Shown: positions 30,385 to 43,605, counted from the stretch's first letter. The stretch is 64,000 nt of DNA from Phaseolus vulgaris (GCF_000499845.2 NC_023756.2:30839895-30903894); one strand, 5' to 3'. Numbers and translations are program-made. The notes: generated by a model from the sequence alone, not told the origin.

Positions 30385-32528
30385 ATGGCTGGATTTTCAA
30401 GTGATGCATCATACAAGCAGAATTCTCCTTCCAAAGCTTCAATCCTTGGTGAATTACATGAAGCTCAAAGAGCCATTAGACGCTTGGAGGAGAAATTGCA
30501 AAAGATGGAGGTGCAACAAGATAGACCATCTCCTTCAATTCATGATGAGCATCATAGACCTTCAACAAGAGCTTCTTCCAATGATTTTAGCCGTGAAGAT
30601 GAGCATAGGAGAAGGAGAACTCCACCCCAAGTCCATGGCCAAAGACATCATCACCAAGGGGAAAGAACTCACTACGGCAATGGCTTCTATCATGATGCAA
30701 AGTCTAGGCTTCCTTCGGTCAAGCTTCCTTGTTTTAATGGCTCTAGTGATCCTAATGTATATTTAGATTGGGAGGCTAAGTGTGAACAAATATTTGAGAT
30801 CCATGAGATCCAAGATGAGCATAAGCTTAAGCTAGCCACCCTAGAGTTTAGTGATTATGCCATGAAATGGTGGCATGGAATTGTAAAGGACATTATCTAT
30901 CACAAGGGTCCTCCCGTGGACTCTTGGAACTCTTTAAAGGATCATATGCGCGCTAGGTTTGTGCCCCCACATTTTAGGAAAGACCTCATGTTGAGACTCC
31001 AACGGTTTCAACAAGGCACGCTAAATGTGGATGAATATTATAAGGAGCTTGAGACGCTTGTGCTTAAAATTGAATTAGAAGAAAGTGAGGAAGCTATGAT
31101 TGCTAGGTTTGTGAGTGGTCTTAGGAAGGATATTCAAGACATTGTTGAGTTACAAGAGTATTCATCATTGGGCTCTTTAGTTCATCTTGCAATGAAGGTG
31201 GAAGCCCAACTTGCTAAGAAAAACTCTTTCAAAAATGCTTCCAGTGATGGACACTACTCCAAGTCTTGGAGAAACAAAAATTCTTTTTCTAAACATCCTT
31301 CCAAAGATTCTTCTTTCAAACCCAAGGAAACTAAGCCATCTACTTCTAGACCTAAGTCTCCCACTAGAACATCCAATACTAAATGCTTTAAATGTATGGG
31401 TTATGGTCATATAGCTGTAAATTGTCCTTCCAAACGAAGTATGTACATGCATGAGGGCATTGTAGTTAGTAAGCATGATTCGGATTCTCCTAAGCATTCA
31501 TTGCATTCTCATGCATCTAGTGAGGAAGAGAGCGAATGTCCACTTGAAGGGGACTTGTTAGTTGTGAGAAGACTTCTTGGACAAGTTTCACAACCTTTTG
31601 ATGAAAGTCAAAGGGAAAATATTTTCCATACAAGATGTCTTATTCAAAACAACATTTGTTCCTTGATAATGGATGGGGGTAGTTGTGCAAATGTGGCTAG
31701 TACAAGAGTAGTAGATAAACTTGGATTGCCTACTATCTCTCATACAAAGCCCTACAAATTACAATGGCTTAGTGAAGTAGGAGAAATAATTGTTAATAAA
31801 CAAGTCCTCATCCATTTCTCCATTGGAAAATACAAAGATGAGGTATTATGTGATGTTGTGCCCATGGAAGCCACTCATGTTCTTTTGGGAAGGCCTTGGC
31901 AATTTGATAGAAAAGTTTTACATGATGGCTTTACCAACAAACTATCTTTTGAATTCCATGGTCACAAGGTTACTTTAAAATCTCTCTCTCCAAGAGAAGT
32001 CCATGAGGACCAAGTTATCATGAAGAAAAAGAGGGAGAGTGAAAAAGATAAAAAAGATAAAAAAGATAAGAGTTCTAAGCCTACACTCCTTGTGTCTAGG
32101 CGTGACATTGAAAGGGAAATAGTGGCTCGTCATCCTCTTTTCTTAGCCATCCCTAGAACTCTTAGAGTAGAATCACTTGTTGATAGTCCTCATTACTTGG
32201 AAAATTTGGTAGAAGAGTTCCAAGATGTGTTTCAAGATCCTCCAAATGGACTTCCACCTTTGAGAGGGATTGAGCACCAAATTGATTTGATACCAGGCTC
32301 TTCTTTACCAAACCGTCCAGCATATAGGACCAATCCAAGTGAAACCAAGGAAATTCGCCAACAAGTTGAGGCTTTGATTGAGAAAGGGTGGGTGCAAGAT
32401 AGCATGAGTCCTTGTGCTATGCCTATCATCTTAGTGCCAAAAAAGGATGGCACATGGCGAATGTGTTCGGATTGTAGGGCCATCAATAACATAACAATTA
32501 AGTATAGGCATCCCATACCTAGACTAGA
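30385..32528 (+). pseudogene. CRM-like gag-pol, first half (gag, protease, start of RT)
   Basis: ATG in CAAAATGGC at 30385. A coiled-coil N-terminus ([15 protein letters not shown]) is followed by the gag domain ([20 protein letters not shown], residues about 190-210), an intact zinc knuckle (CFKCMGYGHIAVNC), a protease with the motif [10 protein letters not shown], and the RT start ([20 protein letters not shown]). At residue 713 the frame runs into the LTR of the inverted element, which ends it at 32616 after 30 foreign residues. The other half lies at 40278-42770. Gag and protease would be read normally, but RT, RNase H and integrase are severed. Confidence 0.9.
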
Positions 32529-33512
32529 TGATGTGATTCCAATAGCCACAAAGAACAAGATTCTTGACACTTTGAGGAATCACCTTGAGCTGGAAAATGT
32601 AGAGGCACTTTCTTAGAAGTTGGATCATAGTTCTAAGATCAAGAACTCACCAAAACAAGTACCAAATCCCAAACTCATTTGGATGAACCAAATATTGTCA
32701 AATTGAATCAACAAAGGAGAAGGAAAAGAACAAACCGAACAGAAATTGAAACTTAAACAAAAGAACCGAACAGATTTAAGAACAAAAAGAAAATAGATGC
32801 TGGAAAAAGGAATAGCCGAACCAAAACATGCTCAAGAACACAAGACAACAAGAGTAATTGAAAGAGAAGAAAGGAAGGAGAAGAGAATGCTCATGAAGAT
32901 GGAGGAATGGTTGGATGATCACGCCACTAGAAGAATGGATGCTCCTAGATGAGTGTGGAAGCCGCCACTTGAGGAAACCATGGTCCTTCAAGATAAGACT
33001 AGAGAAGAAGCTCAAAGCTCTCCAAATGCTCACTCCAATTTTGAGTATAGTTTCTTTAGATAAAATTCCAATCTAAAATTTACAAGGAAGGCACCTCTAT
33101 TTATAGCCTAAGGTGCTGAAAAATGAAAGCTAAACAATTCAAAAACTCCCTCCAAAAGCCACTAGAACCGGCGCTAATTTGCCTAAGCAAGGAAGGTGTG
33201 ATCCCTTCCTTCACTTTGGCACCCCCTTTTCTACTCCTACACCTATCTACTAATACACCCCCCTAAGGTCCTATTTAAAACCTAAAAGATGCTATAACAA
33301 AAGAGGTTTCTAAGGTTTCCCTCTAAGCACCTTCAACTAAAGACACTACAAAAAGAGAAAATAAATGTCCTCTTGCTCCCAAGGCTTTGAACATGCTTCT
33401 TGTAATCCTTTGAGGTGGACTTTGACCTCCATGGGCATCCTCCATTTGTGCCTCCACCTCTTCTTGAGCTTGATGAGTGGCCTCCATGTTCTCTTGGGCT
33501 TGATCTCCATCA
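32529..33512 (-). repeat. 3' LTR of the nested CRM-like element
   Basis: The plus strand starts TGATGTGATTCC and ends GATCTCCATCA. It matches 39294-40277 almost base for base. The TATA box (complement) is at 33098-33105. The stop codon of the gag-pol ORF lies inside this LTR at 33323. Confidence 0.95.
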
Positions 33513-36500
33513 TACTCCCCGAGTTGGAGAGAATTCGACCACGAATTCTGGAGACCTACAGAAAAAGGAGTTAGATCGCTGACATTAAAAGTATGACTAC
33601 CTAAGAATGTATCAGGCATATCTAACTCATAAGCATTGTCATTAATCCTCTTGAGGACTTGGAAAGGTCCATCCCCTCGAGGCATTAGTTTGGACTTCCT
33701 TTGAGTAGGAAAACGATCCTTCCTCAAGTGAAGCCAAACCCAATCGCCCTCATCAAACAACAATGCTTTTCTCCTCTTATTGGCAAGTTCAGCATACTTG
33801 CCAACCTTCTTCTCAATTCTCTTCTTGATGTCTTTATGCAAAGTTTTCACAAAAGAAGCCTTTTCATCCCCATCTTTGCACAAGACATCGTCAAGAAGGG
33901 GAATAGGAAGAAGATCAAGAGGTGTTAGGGGATTAAACCCATAGACCACCTCAAAAGGAGAATGGGAGGTGGTAGAATTTACTACTCGGTTATATGCAAA
34001 CTCAACATGGGGTAGTAAATTCTCCCACACTCTAGGATTCCCCGAAATAAAGCATCTCAATAGTTGTCCCAAAGTTCTATTTACCACCTCGGTTTGACCA
34101 TCGGTTTGTGGGTGGCAAGTGGTAGAAAATAAAAGCTTAGTTCCAAGCTTGCCCCACAAGGTCTTCCAAAAGTGACTCAAGAACTTAGGATCTCTATCGG
34201 ACACTATAGACCTAGGAATCCCATGCAAGCGAACCACTTCTTGGAAGAAGAGGTTTGAAATGTGGCATGCATCATCCACTTTGTGGCAAGGAATAAAGTG
34301 AGCCATCTTTGAAAAACGATCCATTACCACAAAAATGGAGTCCTTTCCCTTTGATGTCTTGGGTAAGCCTAAGATGAAATCCATAGATATATCTACCCAA
34401 GGCATTGAAGGAATAGGAAGAGGAGTATAAAGACCATGGGGATGCATCTTAGATTTAGCTTTGCAGCAAGCTATGCATTTATCACACAAACTATGAACAT
34501 GTTTATGCATATGAGGCCAAAGGAAAGGTTCATGCAACACATCCAAAGTTTTAGCAACCCCAAAATGTCCCATTAAGCCCCCCTCATGAGCTTCTTTAAC
34601 AAGAGATAATCTAATAGAGCATTGGGGAACACAAAGACGTTTTCCTTTAAAAAGAAAGCCATCTTGAATAAAAAAATCTTTGTGTCCTCCCTTAAGACAC
34701 TCTTGATAGAGGAGAGAAAAATCAAGGTCATCATGATAAAGTTCCTTAATGTGATCAAAACCAAGATATTGAGAGGTTAAAAGATTTAGCAAGGTGTATC
34801 TTCTAGAAAGAGCATCTGCCACAATATTTATTTTGCCTTGCTTGTGTTTGATCACATAAGGAAATTGCTCAATGAATTCCACCCACTTAGCATGCCTCTT
34901 GTTAAGTTTGTTTTGGCTTTTCAAATATTTAAGAGATTCATGATCACTATGTATCACAAACTCTTTGGGAAAAAGATAGTGTTGCCAAGTAAACAAAGCC
35001 CTAACAAGTGCATATAATTCCTTATCATAGGTGGAATAGTTGAGATGACTTCCCTTCAATTTCTCACTAAAATAGGCTATGGGGTGGCCCTCTTGAAGGA
35101 GAACAGCCCCAATACCTATGCTTGAAGCATCACACTCAATCTCAAATGTCTTAGTGAAATTAGGAAGGGCCAAGATGGGAGCATTAGTCAATTTTTCTTT
35201 CAAAGTATCAAAAGCATTTTGTTGTGCTTCTCCCCAATGAAAGACCACATCCTTTTTCACTATGTCATTGAGTGGTGCGGCAATGGTACCAAAGTTTGGG
35301 ACAAATCTTCTATAGAAAGAAGCAAGCCCATGAAAACTTCGGACCTCATTCAAAGATTTCGGTGTAGGCCAATTTTGAATGGCCACCACCTTGGTTTTGT
35401 CCACATGGACCCCTTTACAACTCACAACAAACCCTAGGAATTCTATATGATCAAGAGCAAACATACATTTAGCAAGGTTAGCATACAAATGTTCCTTCCT
35501 AAGGGTTTCCAAAACTTGCCTAACATGCAACCTATGGTCATTCAAAGATAAGCTATAAATGAGAATGTCATCAAAGTAAACCACAACAAACTTACCAATG
35601 AAAGGTCTAAGAACATGATGCATGAGGCGCATGAAGGTACTTGGTGCATTAGTTAAACCAAAAGGCATAACTAACCACTCATATAAACCAAAGTTGGTCT
35701 TAAAAGCCGTCTTCCATTCATCACCCGGTTTGATACGGATTTGATTGTAGCCGCTTTTAAGATCAATCTTTGAAAAGATTTTTGAACCATGTAATTCATC
35801 CAACAAATCATCTAATCTAGGTATGGGATGCCTATACTTAATGGTTATGTTATTTATGGCCCTACAATCCGAACACATTCGCCATGTGCCATCCTTTTTT
35901 GGCACTAAGATGATAGGCATAGCACAAGGACTCATGCTATCTTGCACCCACCCTTTTTCAATCAAAGCCTCAACTTGTTGGCGAATTTCCTTGGTTTCAC
36001 TTAGATTGGTCCTATATGCGGGACGATTTGGTAAAGAAGAGCCCGGTATCAAATCAATTTGGTGCTCAATCCCTCTCAAAGGTGGAAGTCCATTTGGAGG
36101 ATCTTGAAACACATCTTTGAACTCTTCTACCAAATTTTCCAAGCAATGAGGACTATCAACAAGTGTTTCTATGCTAAGAGTTCTAGGGATGGCTAAAAAA
36201 AGAGGATGATGAGCCACTATTTCCCTTTCAATGTCACGCCTAGACACAAGGAGTGTAGGCTTAGAACTCTTATCTTTTTTATCTTTTTTATCTTTTTCAC
36301 TCTCCCTCTTTTTCTTCATGATAACTTGGTCCTCATGGACTTCTCTTGGAGAGAGAGATTTTAAAGTAACCTTGTGACCATGGAATTCAAAAGATAATTT
36401 GTTGGTAAAGCCATCATGTAAAACTTTTCTATCAAATTGCCAAGGCCTTCCCAAAAGAACATGAGTGGCTTCCATGGGCACAACATCACATAATACCTCA

Positions 36501-37948
36501 TCTTTGTATTTTCCAATGGAGAAATGGATGAGGACTTGTTTATTAACAATTATTTCTCCTACTTCACTAAGCCATTGTAATTTGTAGGGCTTTGTATGAG
36601 AGATAGTAGGCAATCCAAGCTTATCTACTACTCTTGTACTAGCCACATTTGCACAACTACCCCCATCCACTATCAAGGAACAAATGTTGTTTTGAATAAG
36701 ACATCTTGTATGGAAAATATTTTCCCTTTGACTTTCATCAAAAGGTTGTGAAACTTGTCCAAGAAGTCTTCTCACAACTAACAAATCCCCTTCAAGTGGA
36801 CATTCACTCTCTTCCTCACTAGATGCATGAGAATGCAATGAATGCTTTGAAGAATCCGAATCATGCTCACTAACTACAATGCCCTCATGCATGTACATAC
36901 TTCGTTTTGAAGGACAATTTGCAGCAATATGACCATAACCCATACCTTTAAAGCATTTAGTGTTAGATGTTCTAGTGGGAGACTTTGGTCTAGATGTTGA
37001 TGGCTTAGATTCCTTGGGTTTGAAAGAAGAATCTTTGGAAGGATGTTTTGAAAAAGAAGTTTTGTTTCTCCAAGACTTGGAGTAGTATCCATTATTGGAA
37101 GCATTTTTAAAAGAGTTTTTCTTAGCAAGTTGGGCTTCCACCTTCATTGCAAGATGAACTAAAGAGCCCAATGATGAATACTCTTGTAACTCAACAATGT
37201 CTTGGATATCCTTCCTAAGACCACTCACAAACCTAGCAACCATGGCTTCTTCACTTTCTTCTAATTCAATTTTAAGCACAAGCGTCTCAAGCTCCTTATA
37301 ATATTCATCCACATTTAGCGTGCCTTGTTGAAACCGTTGGAGTCTCAACATGAGGTCTTTCCTAAAATGTGGGGGCACAAACCTAGCGCGCATATGATCC
37401 TTTAAAGAGTTCCAAGAGTCCACGGGAGGACCCTTGTGATAGATAATGTCCTTTACAATTCCATGCCACCATTTCATGGCATAATCACTAAACTCTAGGG
37501 TGGCTAGCTTGAGCTTATGCTCATCTTGGATCTCAAAAATTTGTTCACACTTAGCCTCCCAATCTAAATACACATTTGGATCACTACAACCATTAAAGCA
37601 AGGTAGTTTGACCGAAGGAAGCTTGGACTTTGCATCATGGTAGAAGCCATTGCCGTAGTGAATTCTTTCCCCTTGGTGATGATGTCTTTGTCCATGGACT
37701 TGGGGTGGAGGTCTCCTTCTCCTATGCTCATCTTCACGGCCAACATCATTTGAAGAAGCTCTTGAAGATGGTCTATGAGAATGATGTCCATCATGGATAG
37801 AAGGAGATGGTCTACTTTGTTTGACCTCCATCTTTTGCAATTTCTCTTCCAACCTTCTAATTGTTCTTTGAGCTTCATGTAATTCACCAAGAATTGAAGC
37901 TTTGGAAGGAGAATTCTGCTTGGAGGATGCATCACTTGAAGATCCAGC
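33323..37948 (-). CDS. CRM-like gag-pol polyprotein, start codon lost
   Basis: An uninterrupted minus-strand frame of about 1,540 codons. In order: coiled coil, gag domain ([13 protein letters not shown]), zinc knuckle, protease ([10 protein letters not shown]), RT (with YFDDILIYS), RNase H ([14 protein letters not shown]), integrase zinc finger and DDE core ([21 protein letters not shown]), and a C-terminal GDGPFQVL block and basic tail. Two defects show. The ATG of the relative (CAAAATGGC) reads CAAAAGGC here, so the normal start is missing and the first in-frame ATG comes about 37 codons later. The second zinc-knuckle Cys is Gly (GGT at 36944-36946). The last 60 or so residues are encoded by the LTR. 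Confidence 0.9.
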   Translation of the reverse strand, partial: AGSSSDASSKQNSPSKASILGELHEAQRTIRRLEEKLQKMEVKQSRPSPSIHDGHHSHRPSSRASSNDVGREDEHRRRRPPPQVHGQRHHHQGERIHYGNGFYHDAKSKLPSVKLPCFNGCSDPNVYLDWEAKCEQIFEIQDEHKLKLATLEFSDYAMKWWHGIVKDIIYHKGPPVDSWNSLKDHMRARFVPPHFRKDLMLRLQRFQQGTLNVDEYYKELETLVLKIELEESEEAMVARFVSGLRKDIQDIVELQEYSSLGSLVHLAMKVEAQLAKKNSFKNASNNGYYSKSWRNKTSFSKHPSKDSSFKPKESKPSTSRPKSPTRTSNTKCFKGMGYGHIAANCPSKRSMYMHEGIVVSEHDSDSSKHSLHSHASSEEESECPLEGDLLVVRRLLGQVSQPFDESQRENIFHTRCLIQNNICSLIVDGGSCANVASTRVVDKLGLPTISHTKPYKLQWLSEVGEIIVNKQVLIHFSIGKYKDEVLCDVVPMEATHVLLGRPWQFDRKVLHDGFTNKLSFEFHGHKVTLKSLSPREVHEDQVIMKKKRESEKDKKDKKDKSSKPTLLVSRRDIEREIVAHHPLFLAIPRTLSIETLVDSPHCLENLVEEFKDVFQDPPNGLPPLRGIEHQIDLIPGSSLPNRPAYRTNLSETKEIRQQVEALIEKGWVQDSMSPCAMPIILVPKKDGTWRMCSDCRAINNITIKYRHPIPRLDDLLDELHGSKIFSKIDLKSGYNQIRIKPGDEWKTAFKTNFGLYEWLVMPFGLTNAPSTFMRLMHHVLRPFIGKFVVVYFDDILIYSLSLNDHRLHVRQVLETLRKEHLYANLAKCMFALDHIEFLGFVVSCKGVHVDKTKVVAIQNWPTPKSLNEVRSFHGLASFYRRFVPNFGTIAAPLNDIVKKDVVFHWGEAQQNAFDTLKEKLTNAPILALPNFTKTFEIECDASSIGIGAVLLQEGHPIAYFSEKLKGSHLNYSTYDKELYALVRALFTWQHYLFPKEFVIHSDHESLKYLKSQNKLNKRHAKWVEFIEQFPYVIKHKQGKINIVADALSRRYTLLNLLTSQYLGFDHIKELYHDDLDFSLLYQECLKGGHKDFFIQDGFLFKGKRLCVPQCSIRLSLVKEAHEGGLMGHFGVAKTLDVLHEPFLWPHMHKHVHSLCDKCIACCKAKSKMHPHGLYTPLPIPSMPWVDISMDFILGLPKTSKGKDSIFVVMDRFSKMAHFIPCHKVDDACHISNLFFQEVVRLHGIPRSIVSDRDPKFLSHFWKTLWGKLGTKLLFSTTCHPQTDGQTEVVNRTLGQLLRCFISGNPRVWENLLPHVEFAYNRVVNSTTSHSPFEVVYGFNPLTPLDLLPIPLLDDVLCKDGDEKASFVKTLHKDIKKRIEKKVGKYAELANKRRKALLFDEGDWVWLHLRKDRFPTQRKSKLMPRGDGPFQVLKRINDNAYELDMPDTFLGSHTFNVSDLTPFSVGLQNSWSNSLQLGEYDGDQAQENMEATHQAQEEVEAQMEDAHGGQSPPQRITRSMFKALGARGHLFSLFVVSLVEGA
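33513..33522 (-). other. Polypurine tract of the nested element
   Basis: The minus strand reads TCGGGGAGTA directly before the LTR TG. The outer element has the same string at 42571-42580. Confidence 0.7.
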
Positions 37949-39279
37949 CTTTTGTAATTAAAAAACAGCAAACACACAAAACAGCAAACAAGTTAAAAAT
38001 TAACAAAAACAGTGAGCTTTCCAATTGAAACTGCCGAAGTGAATTTAAGGCTGAAAAGATATCACTCTCAAAGAAATAATGTTCTTGCACCAATCTGATC
38101 TTGAGGCCTTGGAATCCTCAAATGAAATATGTCAAAGCAAGCACACCAATCTTAAGAGCAAACCACCACAAAACCAAAGAAACAATAAAGACAAACAAGA
38201 AAAGGTATAAGCAAGGAAAGGTAATTGCAAAAGGAATACTATATATAAGACAAACTCAAAGAATAAGAATGAAAGACAATCAAGAAAATAAAGAACTCAA
38301 TGAGAAAAGTAGGCACACAAAAGAATACCTAAGGAAAAGCACTAGAGTAGATGAAGAAAACAAAAAAATATTAGCTACTGGAAAATATTTTTTATGCAAA
38401 CTGTGCTTGATATTCACTGATTTAACTGGAACGATGTAGAGCGAACTGGATTATGAAATTTAAACCACCGAAACTTCAAGATGTTAACTCAATAATGGCA
38501 CTGGAATCAATTAAAAACAGTAAGCCAATTGAGAGAAATAAATTTTTTAAAATCACTGCCAGATTACCGTATTTTTTTCGGCAGGAATGTACACTTTTTT
38601 TATTTTATTTATCATTTTTGTGTACTTCATATTTTTGAATGATTCTTTTTTCTATTCTTTTCTAACACTTTGAATATCTCAAATCCAGAATTTCAGAATT
38701 TTACAGTACGTAAATCAGTTGCAATAAGGAAAAACAGTAAGCACTCTTTTCAGAAACAGAGGAATCCTAATAGGAATAAAAAAAACAGAATGATGAACTA
38801 GCAAAGACATAATAGAAAATGATGTATTGGAACTTGTATAGGTCTAGAATACAAGTATGAACTCAATTCTAAAAAGAAAATGCACAAAGGATCAACATCA
38901 ATTCAGAAAATTATATGACACCAAAGCAAGAAACAATCAAAACAATAAAAATACTACTAGAAGTAATGACATATATGGAATAACATGACTAAGACAAAAC
39001 TTGACATGATTCAAAAATTAAAAGACACATCACAAATTGTAACAAGTGAAAGGAAGCTTAAGGTAAACTCTAGGAAGGATAATGCCATTCCAAAAGAGCA
39101 ACCATACTCATAAGAATTATGAGTGCCATAAACCTTTCCACAAACACTTGGAGCAAAAGAAAAACAGCAAGAATACTCAATTAAAATTCTAAAACAGAAA
39201 CTTAAATTGCAAGAAAATTAAAGAGCTCTTGAAATTAAAGTGCACACAACTCAACAATTAAACAAGAATGAACCTAAGA
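37949..39279 (-). other. 5' leader of the nested CRM-like element
   Basis: Non-coding, A-rich on the plus strand. Colinear in reverse with 29151-30384 of the outer element. Confidence 0.7.
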
Positions 39280-39291
39280 CTCATGATACCA
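39280..39291 (-). other. Primer-binding site of the nested element
   Basis: The minus strand reads TGGTATCATGAG two bases after the 5' LTR end, the same as in the outer element. Confidence 0.8.
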
Positions 39292-39293
39292 CA

Positions 39294-40277
39294 TGATGTG
39301 ATTCCAATAGCCACAAAGAACAAGATTCTTGACACTTTGAGGAATCACCTTGAGCTGGAAAATGTAGAGGCACTTTCTTAGAAGTTGGATCATAGTTCTA
39401 AGATCAAGAACTCACCAAAACAAGTACCAAATCCCAAACTCATTTGGATGAACCAAATATTGTCAAATTGAATCAACAAAGGAGAAGGAAAAGAACAAAC
39501 CGAACAGAAATTGAAACTTAAACAAAAGAACCGAACAGATTTAAGAACAAAAAGAAAATAGATGCTGGAAAAAGGAATAGCCGAACCAAAACATGCTCAA
39601 GAACACAAGACAACAAGAGTAATTGAAAGAGAAGAAAGGAAGGAGAAGAGAATGCTCATGAAGATGGAGGAATGGTTGGATGATCACGCCACTAGAAGAA
39701 TGGATGCTCCTAGATGAGTGTGGAAGCCGCCACTTGAGGAAACCATGGTCCTTCAAGATAAGACTAGAGAAGAAGCTCAAAGCTCTCCAAATGCTCACTC
39801 CAATTTTGAGTATAGTTTCTTTAGATAAAATTCCAATCTAAAATTTACAAGGAAGGCACCTCTATTTATAGCCTAAGGTGCTGAAAAATGAAAGCTAAAC
39901 AATTCAAAAACTCCCTCCAAAAGCCACTAGAACCGGCGCTAATTTGCCTAAGCAAGGAAGGTGTGATCCCTTCCTTCACTTTGGCACCCCCTTTTCTACT
40001 CCTACACCTATCTACTAATACACCCCCCTAAGGTCCTATTTAAAACCTAAAAGATGCTATAACAAAAGAGGTTTCTAAGGTTTCCCTCTAAGCACCTTCA
40101 ACTAAAGACACTACAAAAAGAGAAAATAAATGTCCTCTTGCTCCCAAGGCTTTGAACATGCTTCTTGTAATCCTTTGAGGTTGACTTTGACCTCCATGGG
40201 CATCCTCCATTTGTGCCTCCACCTCTTCTTGAGCTTGATGAGTGGCCTCCATGTTCTCTTGGGCTTGATCTCCATCA
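39294..40277 (-). repeat. 5' LTR of the nested CRM-like element
   Basis: 984 bp, practically identical to 32529-33512. TATA box complement TATTTATA at 39863-39870. Confidence 0.95.
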
Positions 40278-42770
40278 CTAGATGATTTGTTGGATGAATT
40301 ACATGGTTCAAAAATCTTTTCAAAGATTGATCTTAAAAGCGGCTACAATCAAATCCGTATCAAACCGGGTGATGAATGGAAGACGGCTTTTAAGACCAAC
40401 TTTGGTTTATATGAGTGGTTAGTTATGCCTTTTGGTCTAACTAATGCACCAAGTACTTTCATGCGCCTCATGCATCATGTTCTTAGACCTTTCATTGGTA
40501 AGTTTGTTGTTGTTTACTTTGATGACATTCTCATTTATAGCTTATCTTTGAATGACCATAGATTGCATGTTAGGCAAGTTTTAGAAACCCTTAGGAAGGA
40601 ACATTTGTATGCTAACCTTGCTAAATGTATGTTTGCTCTTGATCATATAGAATTCCTAGGGTTTGTTGTGAGTTGCAAAGGGGTCCATGTGGACAAAACA
40701 AAGGTGATGGCCATTCAAAATTGGCCTACACCGAAATCTTTGAATGAGGTCCGAAGTTTTCATGGACTTGCTTCTTTCTATAGAAGATTTTTCCCAAACT
40801 TTGGTACCATTGCCACACCACTCAATGACATAGTGAAAAAGGATGTGGTCTTTCATTGGGGAGAAGCACAACAAAATGCTTTTGACACTTTGAAAGAAAA
40901 ATTGACTAATGCTCCCATCTTGGCCCTTCCTAATTTCACCAAGACATTTGAGATTGAGTGTGATGCTTCAAGCATAGGTATTGGGGCTGTTCTCCTTCAA
41001 GAGGGCCACCCCATAGCCTATTTTAGTGAGAAACTGATGGGAAGTCATCTCAATTATTCCACCTATGATAAGGAATTATATGCATTTGTTAGGGCTTTGT
41101 TTACTTGACAACACTATCTTTTTCCCAAAGAGTTTGTGATACATAGTGATCATGAATCTCTTAAATATTTGAAAAGCCAAAACAAACTTAACAAGAGGCA
41201 TGCCAAGTGGGTGGAATTCATTGAGAAATTTCCTTATGTGATCAAACACAAGCAAGGCAAAGTAAATATTATGGCGGATGCTCTTTCTAGAAGATACACT
41301 TTGCTAAATCTTTTAACCTCTCAATATCTTGGTTTTGATCACATTAAGGAACTTTATCATGATGACCTTGATTTTTCTCTCATCTATCAAGAGTGTCTTA
41401 AGGGAGGACACAAAGACTTTTTTATTCAAGATGGCTTTCTTTTTAAAGGAAAACGTCTTTGTGTTCCTCAAAGCTCTATTAAATTATCTCTTGTTAGAGA
41501 AGCTCATGAGGGGGGTTTAATGGGACATTTTGGGGTTGCTAAAACTTTGGATGTGTTGCATGAACATTTCTTTTGGCCTCATATGCATAAACATGTTCAT
41601 AGTTTGTGTGATAAATGCATAGCTTGCCGCACAGCTAAATCTAAAATGCATCCCCATGGTCTATATACGCCTCTTCCTATCCCTTCAATGCCTTGGGTAG
41701 ATATATCTATGGATTTCATCTTAGGCTTACCCAAGACATCAAAGGGAAAGGACTCCATTTTTGTGGTAGTGGATCGTTTTTCAAAGATGGCTCACTTTAT
41801 TCCTTGCCACAAAGTGGATGATGCATGCCACATTGCAAACCTCTTCTTCCAAGAAGTGGTTCGCCTACATGGGATTCCTAGGTCTATAGTGTCCGATAGA
41901 GATCCTAAGTTCTTGAGTCACTTTTGGAAGACCTTGTGGGGCAAGCTTGGAACTAAGCTTTTATTTTCTACCACTTGCCACCCACAAACTGATGGTCAAA
42001 CCGAGGTGGTGAATAGAACTTTGGGACAACTATTAAGATGTTTTATTTCGGGGAATCCTAGAGTGTGGGAGAATTTACTACCCCATGTTGAGTTTGCATA
42101 TAATCGTGTAGTAAATTCTACCACCTCACATTCTCCTTTTGAGGTAGTCTATGAGTTTAATCCCCTAACACCTCTTGATCTTCTTCCTATTCCCTTTCTT
42201 GGAGATGTCTTGTGCAAAGATGGTGATGAAAAGGCTTCTTTTGTGAAAACTTTGCATAAAGACATCAAGAAGAGAATTGAGAAGAAGGTTGGCAAGTATG
42301 CTGAACTTGCCAATAAAAGAAGAAAACCATTGTTGTTTGATGAGGGCAATTGGGTTTGGCTTCACTTGAGGAAGGATCGCTTTCCTACTCAAAGGAAGTC
42401 CAAACTAATGCCTCGAGGGGATGGACCTTTCCAAATCCTCAAGAGGATTAATGACAATGCTTATGAGTTAGATATGCCTGATACATTCTTAGGTAGTCAT
42501 ACTTTTAATGTCAGCGATCTAACTCCTTTTTCTGTAGGTCTCCAGAATTCGTGGTCGAATTCTCTCCAACTCGGGGAGTATGATGGAGATCAAGCTCAAG
42601 AGGACATGGAGGCTAATCAACAACATCAAGAAGAGGTAGAGGCACAAATGGAGGACGCCCATGGAGGTCAAAGCCCACCTCAAAGGCTTAGAAGAAGCAT
42701 GTTCAAAGCTTTAGGAGCTAGGGGACATTTATTTTCTCTTTTTGTAATTTCTTTGGTTGAAGGTGCTTAG
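40278..42770 (+). pseudogene. CRM-like gag-pol, second half (RT, RNase H, integrase)
   Basis: The frame resumes after the nested element with [20 protein letters not shown] of RT and continues through [10 protein letters not shown], RNase H, the integrase zinc finger ([14 protein letters not shown]...CIAC), the DDE core and GDGPFQIL. One nonsense codon, TGA at 41106-41108, stands where the nested relative has Trp (TGG) in the RNase H domain. The frame ends at 42770, 190 bp inside the 3' LTR. The half has no start of its own and cannot be expressed as pol. Confidence 0.9.
42571..42580 (+). other. Polypurine tract of the outer CRM-like element
   Basis: TCGGGGAGTA immediately before the 3' LTR. 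It lies within coding sequence, because the ORF runs on into the LTR. Confidence 0.7.
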
Positions 42771-43605
42771 AGGAAAACATTAGAAACCTCTTTTGTTATA
42801 GCATCTTTTAGGCTTTAGTTAGGAGCTTTAGGAGGGGGGTGCATTAGTAAATAGGTGTAGGAGTAGAATAGGAGGTGCCAAAGTGAAGGAAGAGGTCACA
42901 CCTTCCTCATGCCTTGTAAATAGACGCCGGTTCTAGAATGATTTAGGGGGGAAATTTGAAATTGTTTAGCTTGCATTTCAGCACCTTAGGCTATAAATAG
43001 AGGTGCTTCCTTTGTAAATTTCATATTTGAATTTTTGAGAAAAGAAACTATACTCAAATTTTGAGTGATCATTGGAGAGCTCTTGAGCCTTCTTCTCTAG
43101 TCTCATCTTGAAGGATCCATGGTGTCCTCAAGTGGCGACAGCACACTCATCTAGGAGCAACCATCCTTCTAGTGGCGTGATCATCCAACCATACATCCAT
43201 CTTCATGAGCACTCTCTTCTCCTTCCTTTCTTCTTTTGTTATTTCCTTCTTGTTTCCTTGTTGAATTTGGTTCGGCAGTTTCAGCTTTAGTTTGTATTGC
43301 TTCGGTTCTTTCATTATGCCTTGCTGTTCTCATCTTTCTTCTTCATTTTCTAGCTTTTTGTTCGGTTCAATTTAATTTCCAGCATTCAAATTCAGTTTGC
43401 TTAGCTTTTGTGCCTTTTTTGTTCGGTTCAATTTGACAATAATTGGATCTTCTATATGAGTTTGTGTTTTGGCACTAGTTTTGGTGAGTTCTTGTTCATA
43501 GAACCTTGATCCATTTCTATGATAAAGTGCCTAGCTCTTAACCAACTCAAGAAGATTCCTAAGAATGTCAAGAATCATTCTAATTGTGCTAGTGGAATCA
43601 CATCA
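42581..43605 (+). repeat. 3' LTR of the outer CRM-like element
   Basis: TGATGGAGATCAAG to GGAATCACATCA, 1025 bp, followed by the duplicated GTTTT. TATA box at 42992-42999. Confidence 0.9.

Larger units (their letters stand above)
32529..40277 (-). mobile_element. Young CRM-like element inserted in reverse into its relative
   Basis: LTRs 32529-33512 and 39294-40277, both 984 bp, with the perfect target duplication CTAGA at 32524-32528 and 40278-40282. The two LTRs look identical by eye except one base (G at 33419, T at the matching position near 40184). PBS, a long uninterrupted gag-pol frame and polypurine tract are all present. The insertion site is inside the RT coding region of the outer element of the same family. 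Confidence 0.95.
28104..43605 (+). mobile_element. CRM-like Gypsy chromovirus, split by a nested copy
   Basis: LTRs at 28104-29136 and 42581-43605, with the perfect target duplication GTTTT at 28099-28103 and 43606-43610. PBS follows the 5' LTR, then a gag-pol ORF (30385-32523, continued 40278-42770). The ORF is interrupted in the RT domain by the inverted relative 32529-40277. Gag, PBS and ORF-into-LTR architecture suggest the CRM lineage, which is enriched in centromeres in many plants. That assignment is from memory. Confidence 0.85.

Noticed and set aside
33347..33357. CACTACAAAAA string (also near 40112) as a CACTA transposon end
   Set aside because: It lies within the CRM-like LTR at a position where sister LTRs have TTACAAAAAG in the complement. 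It is a point variant and not a transposon boundary.
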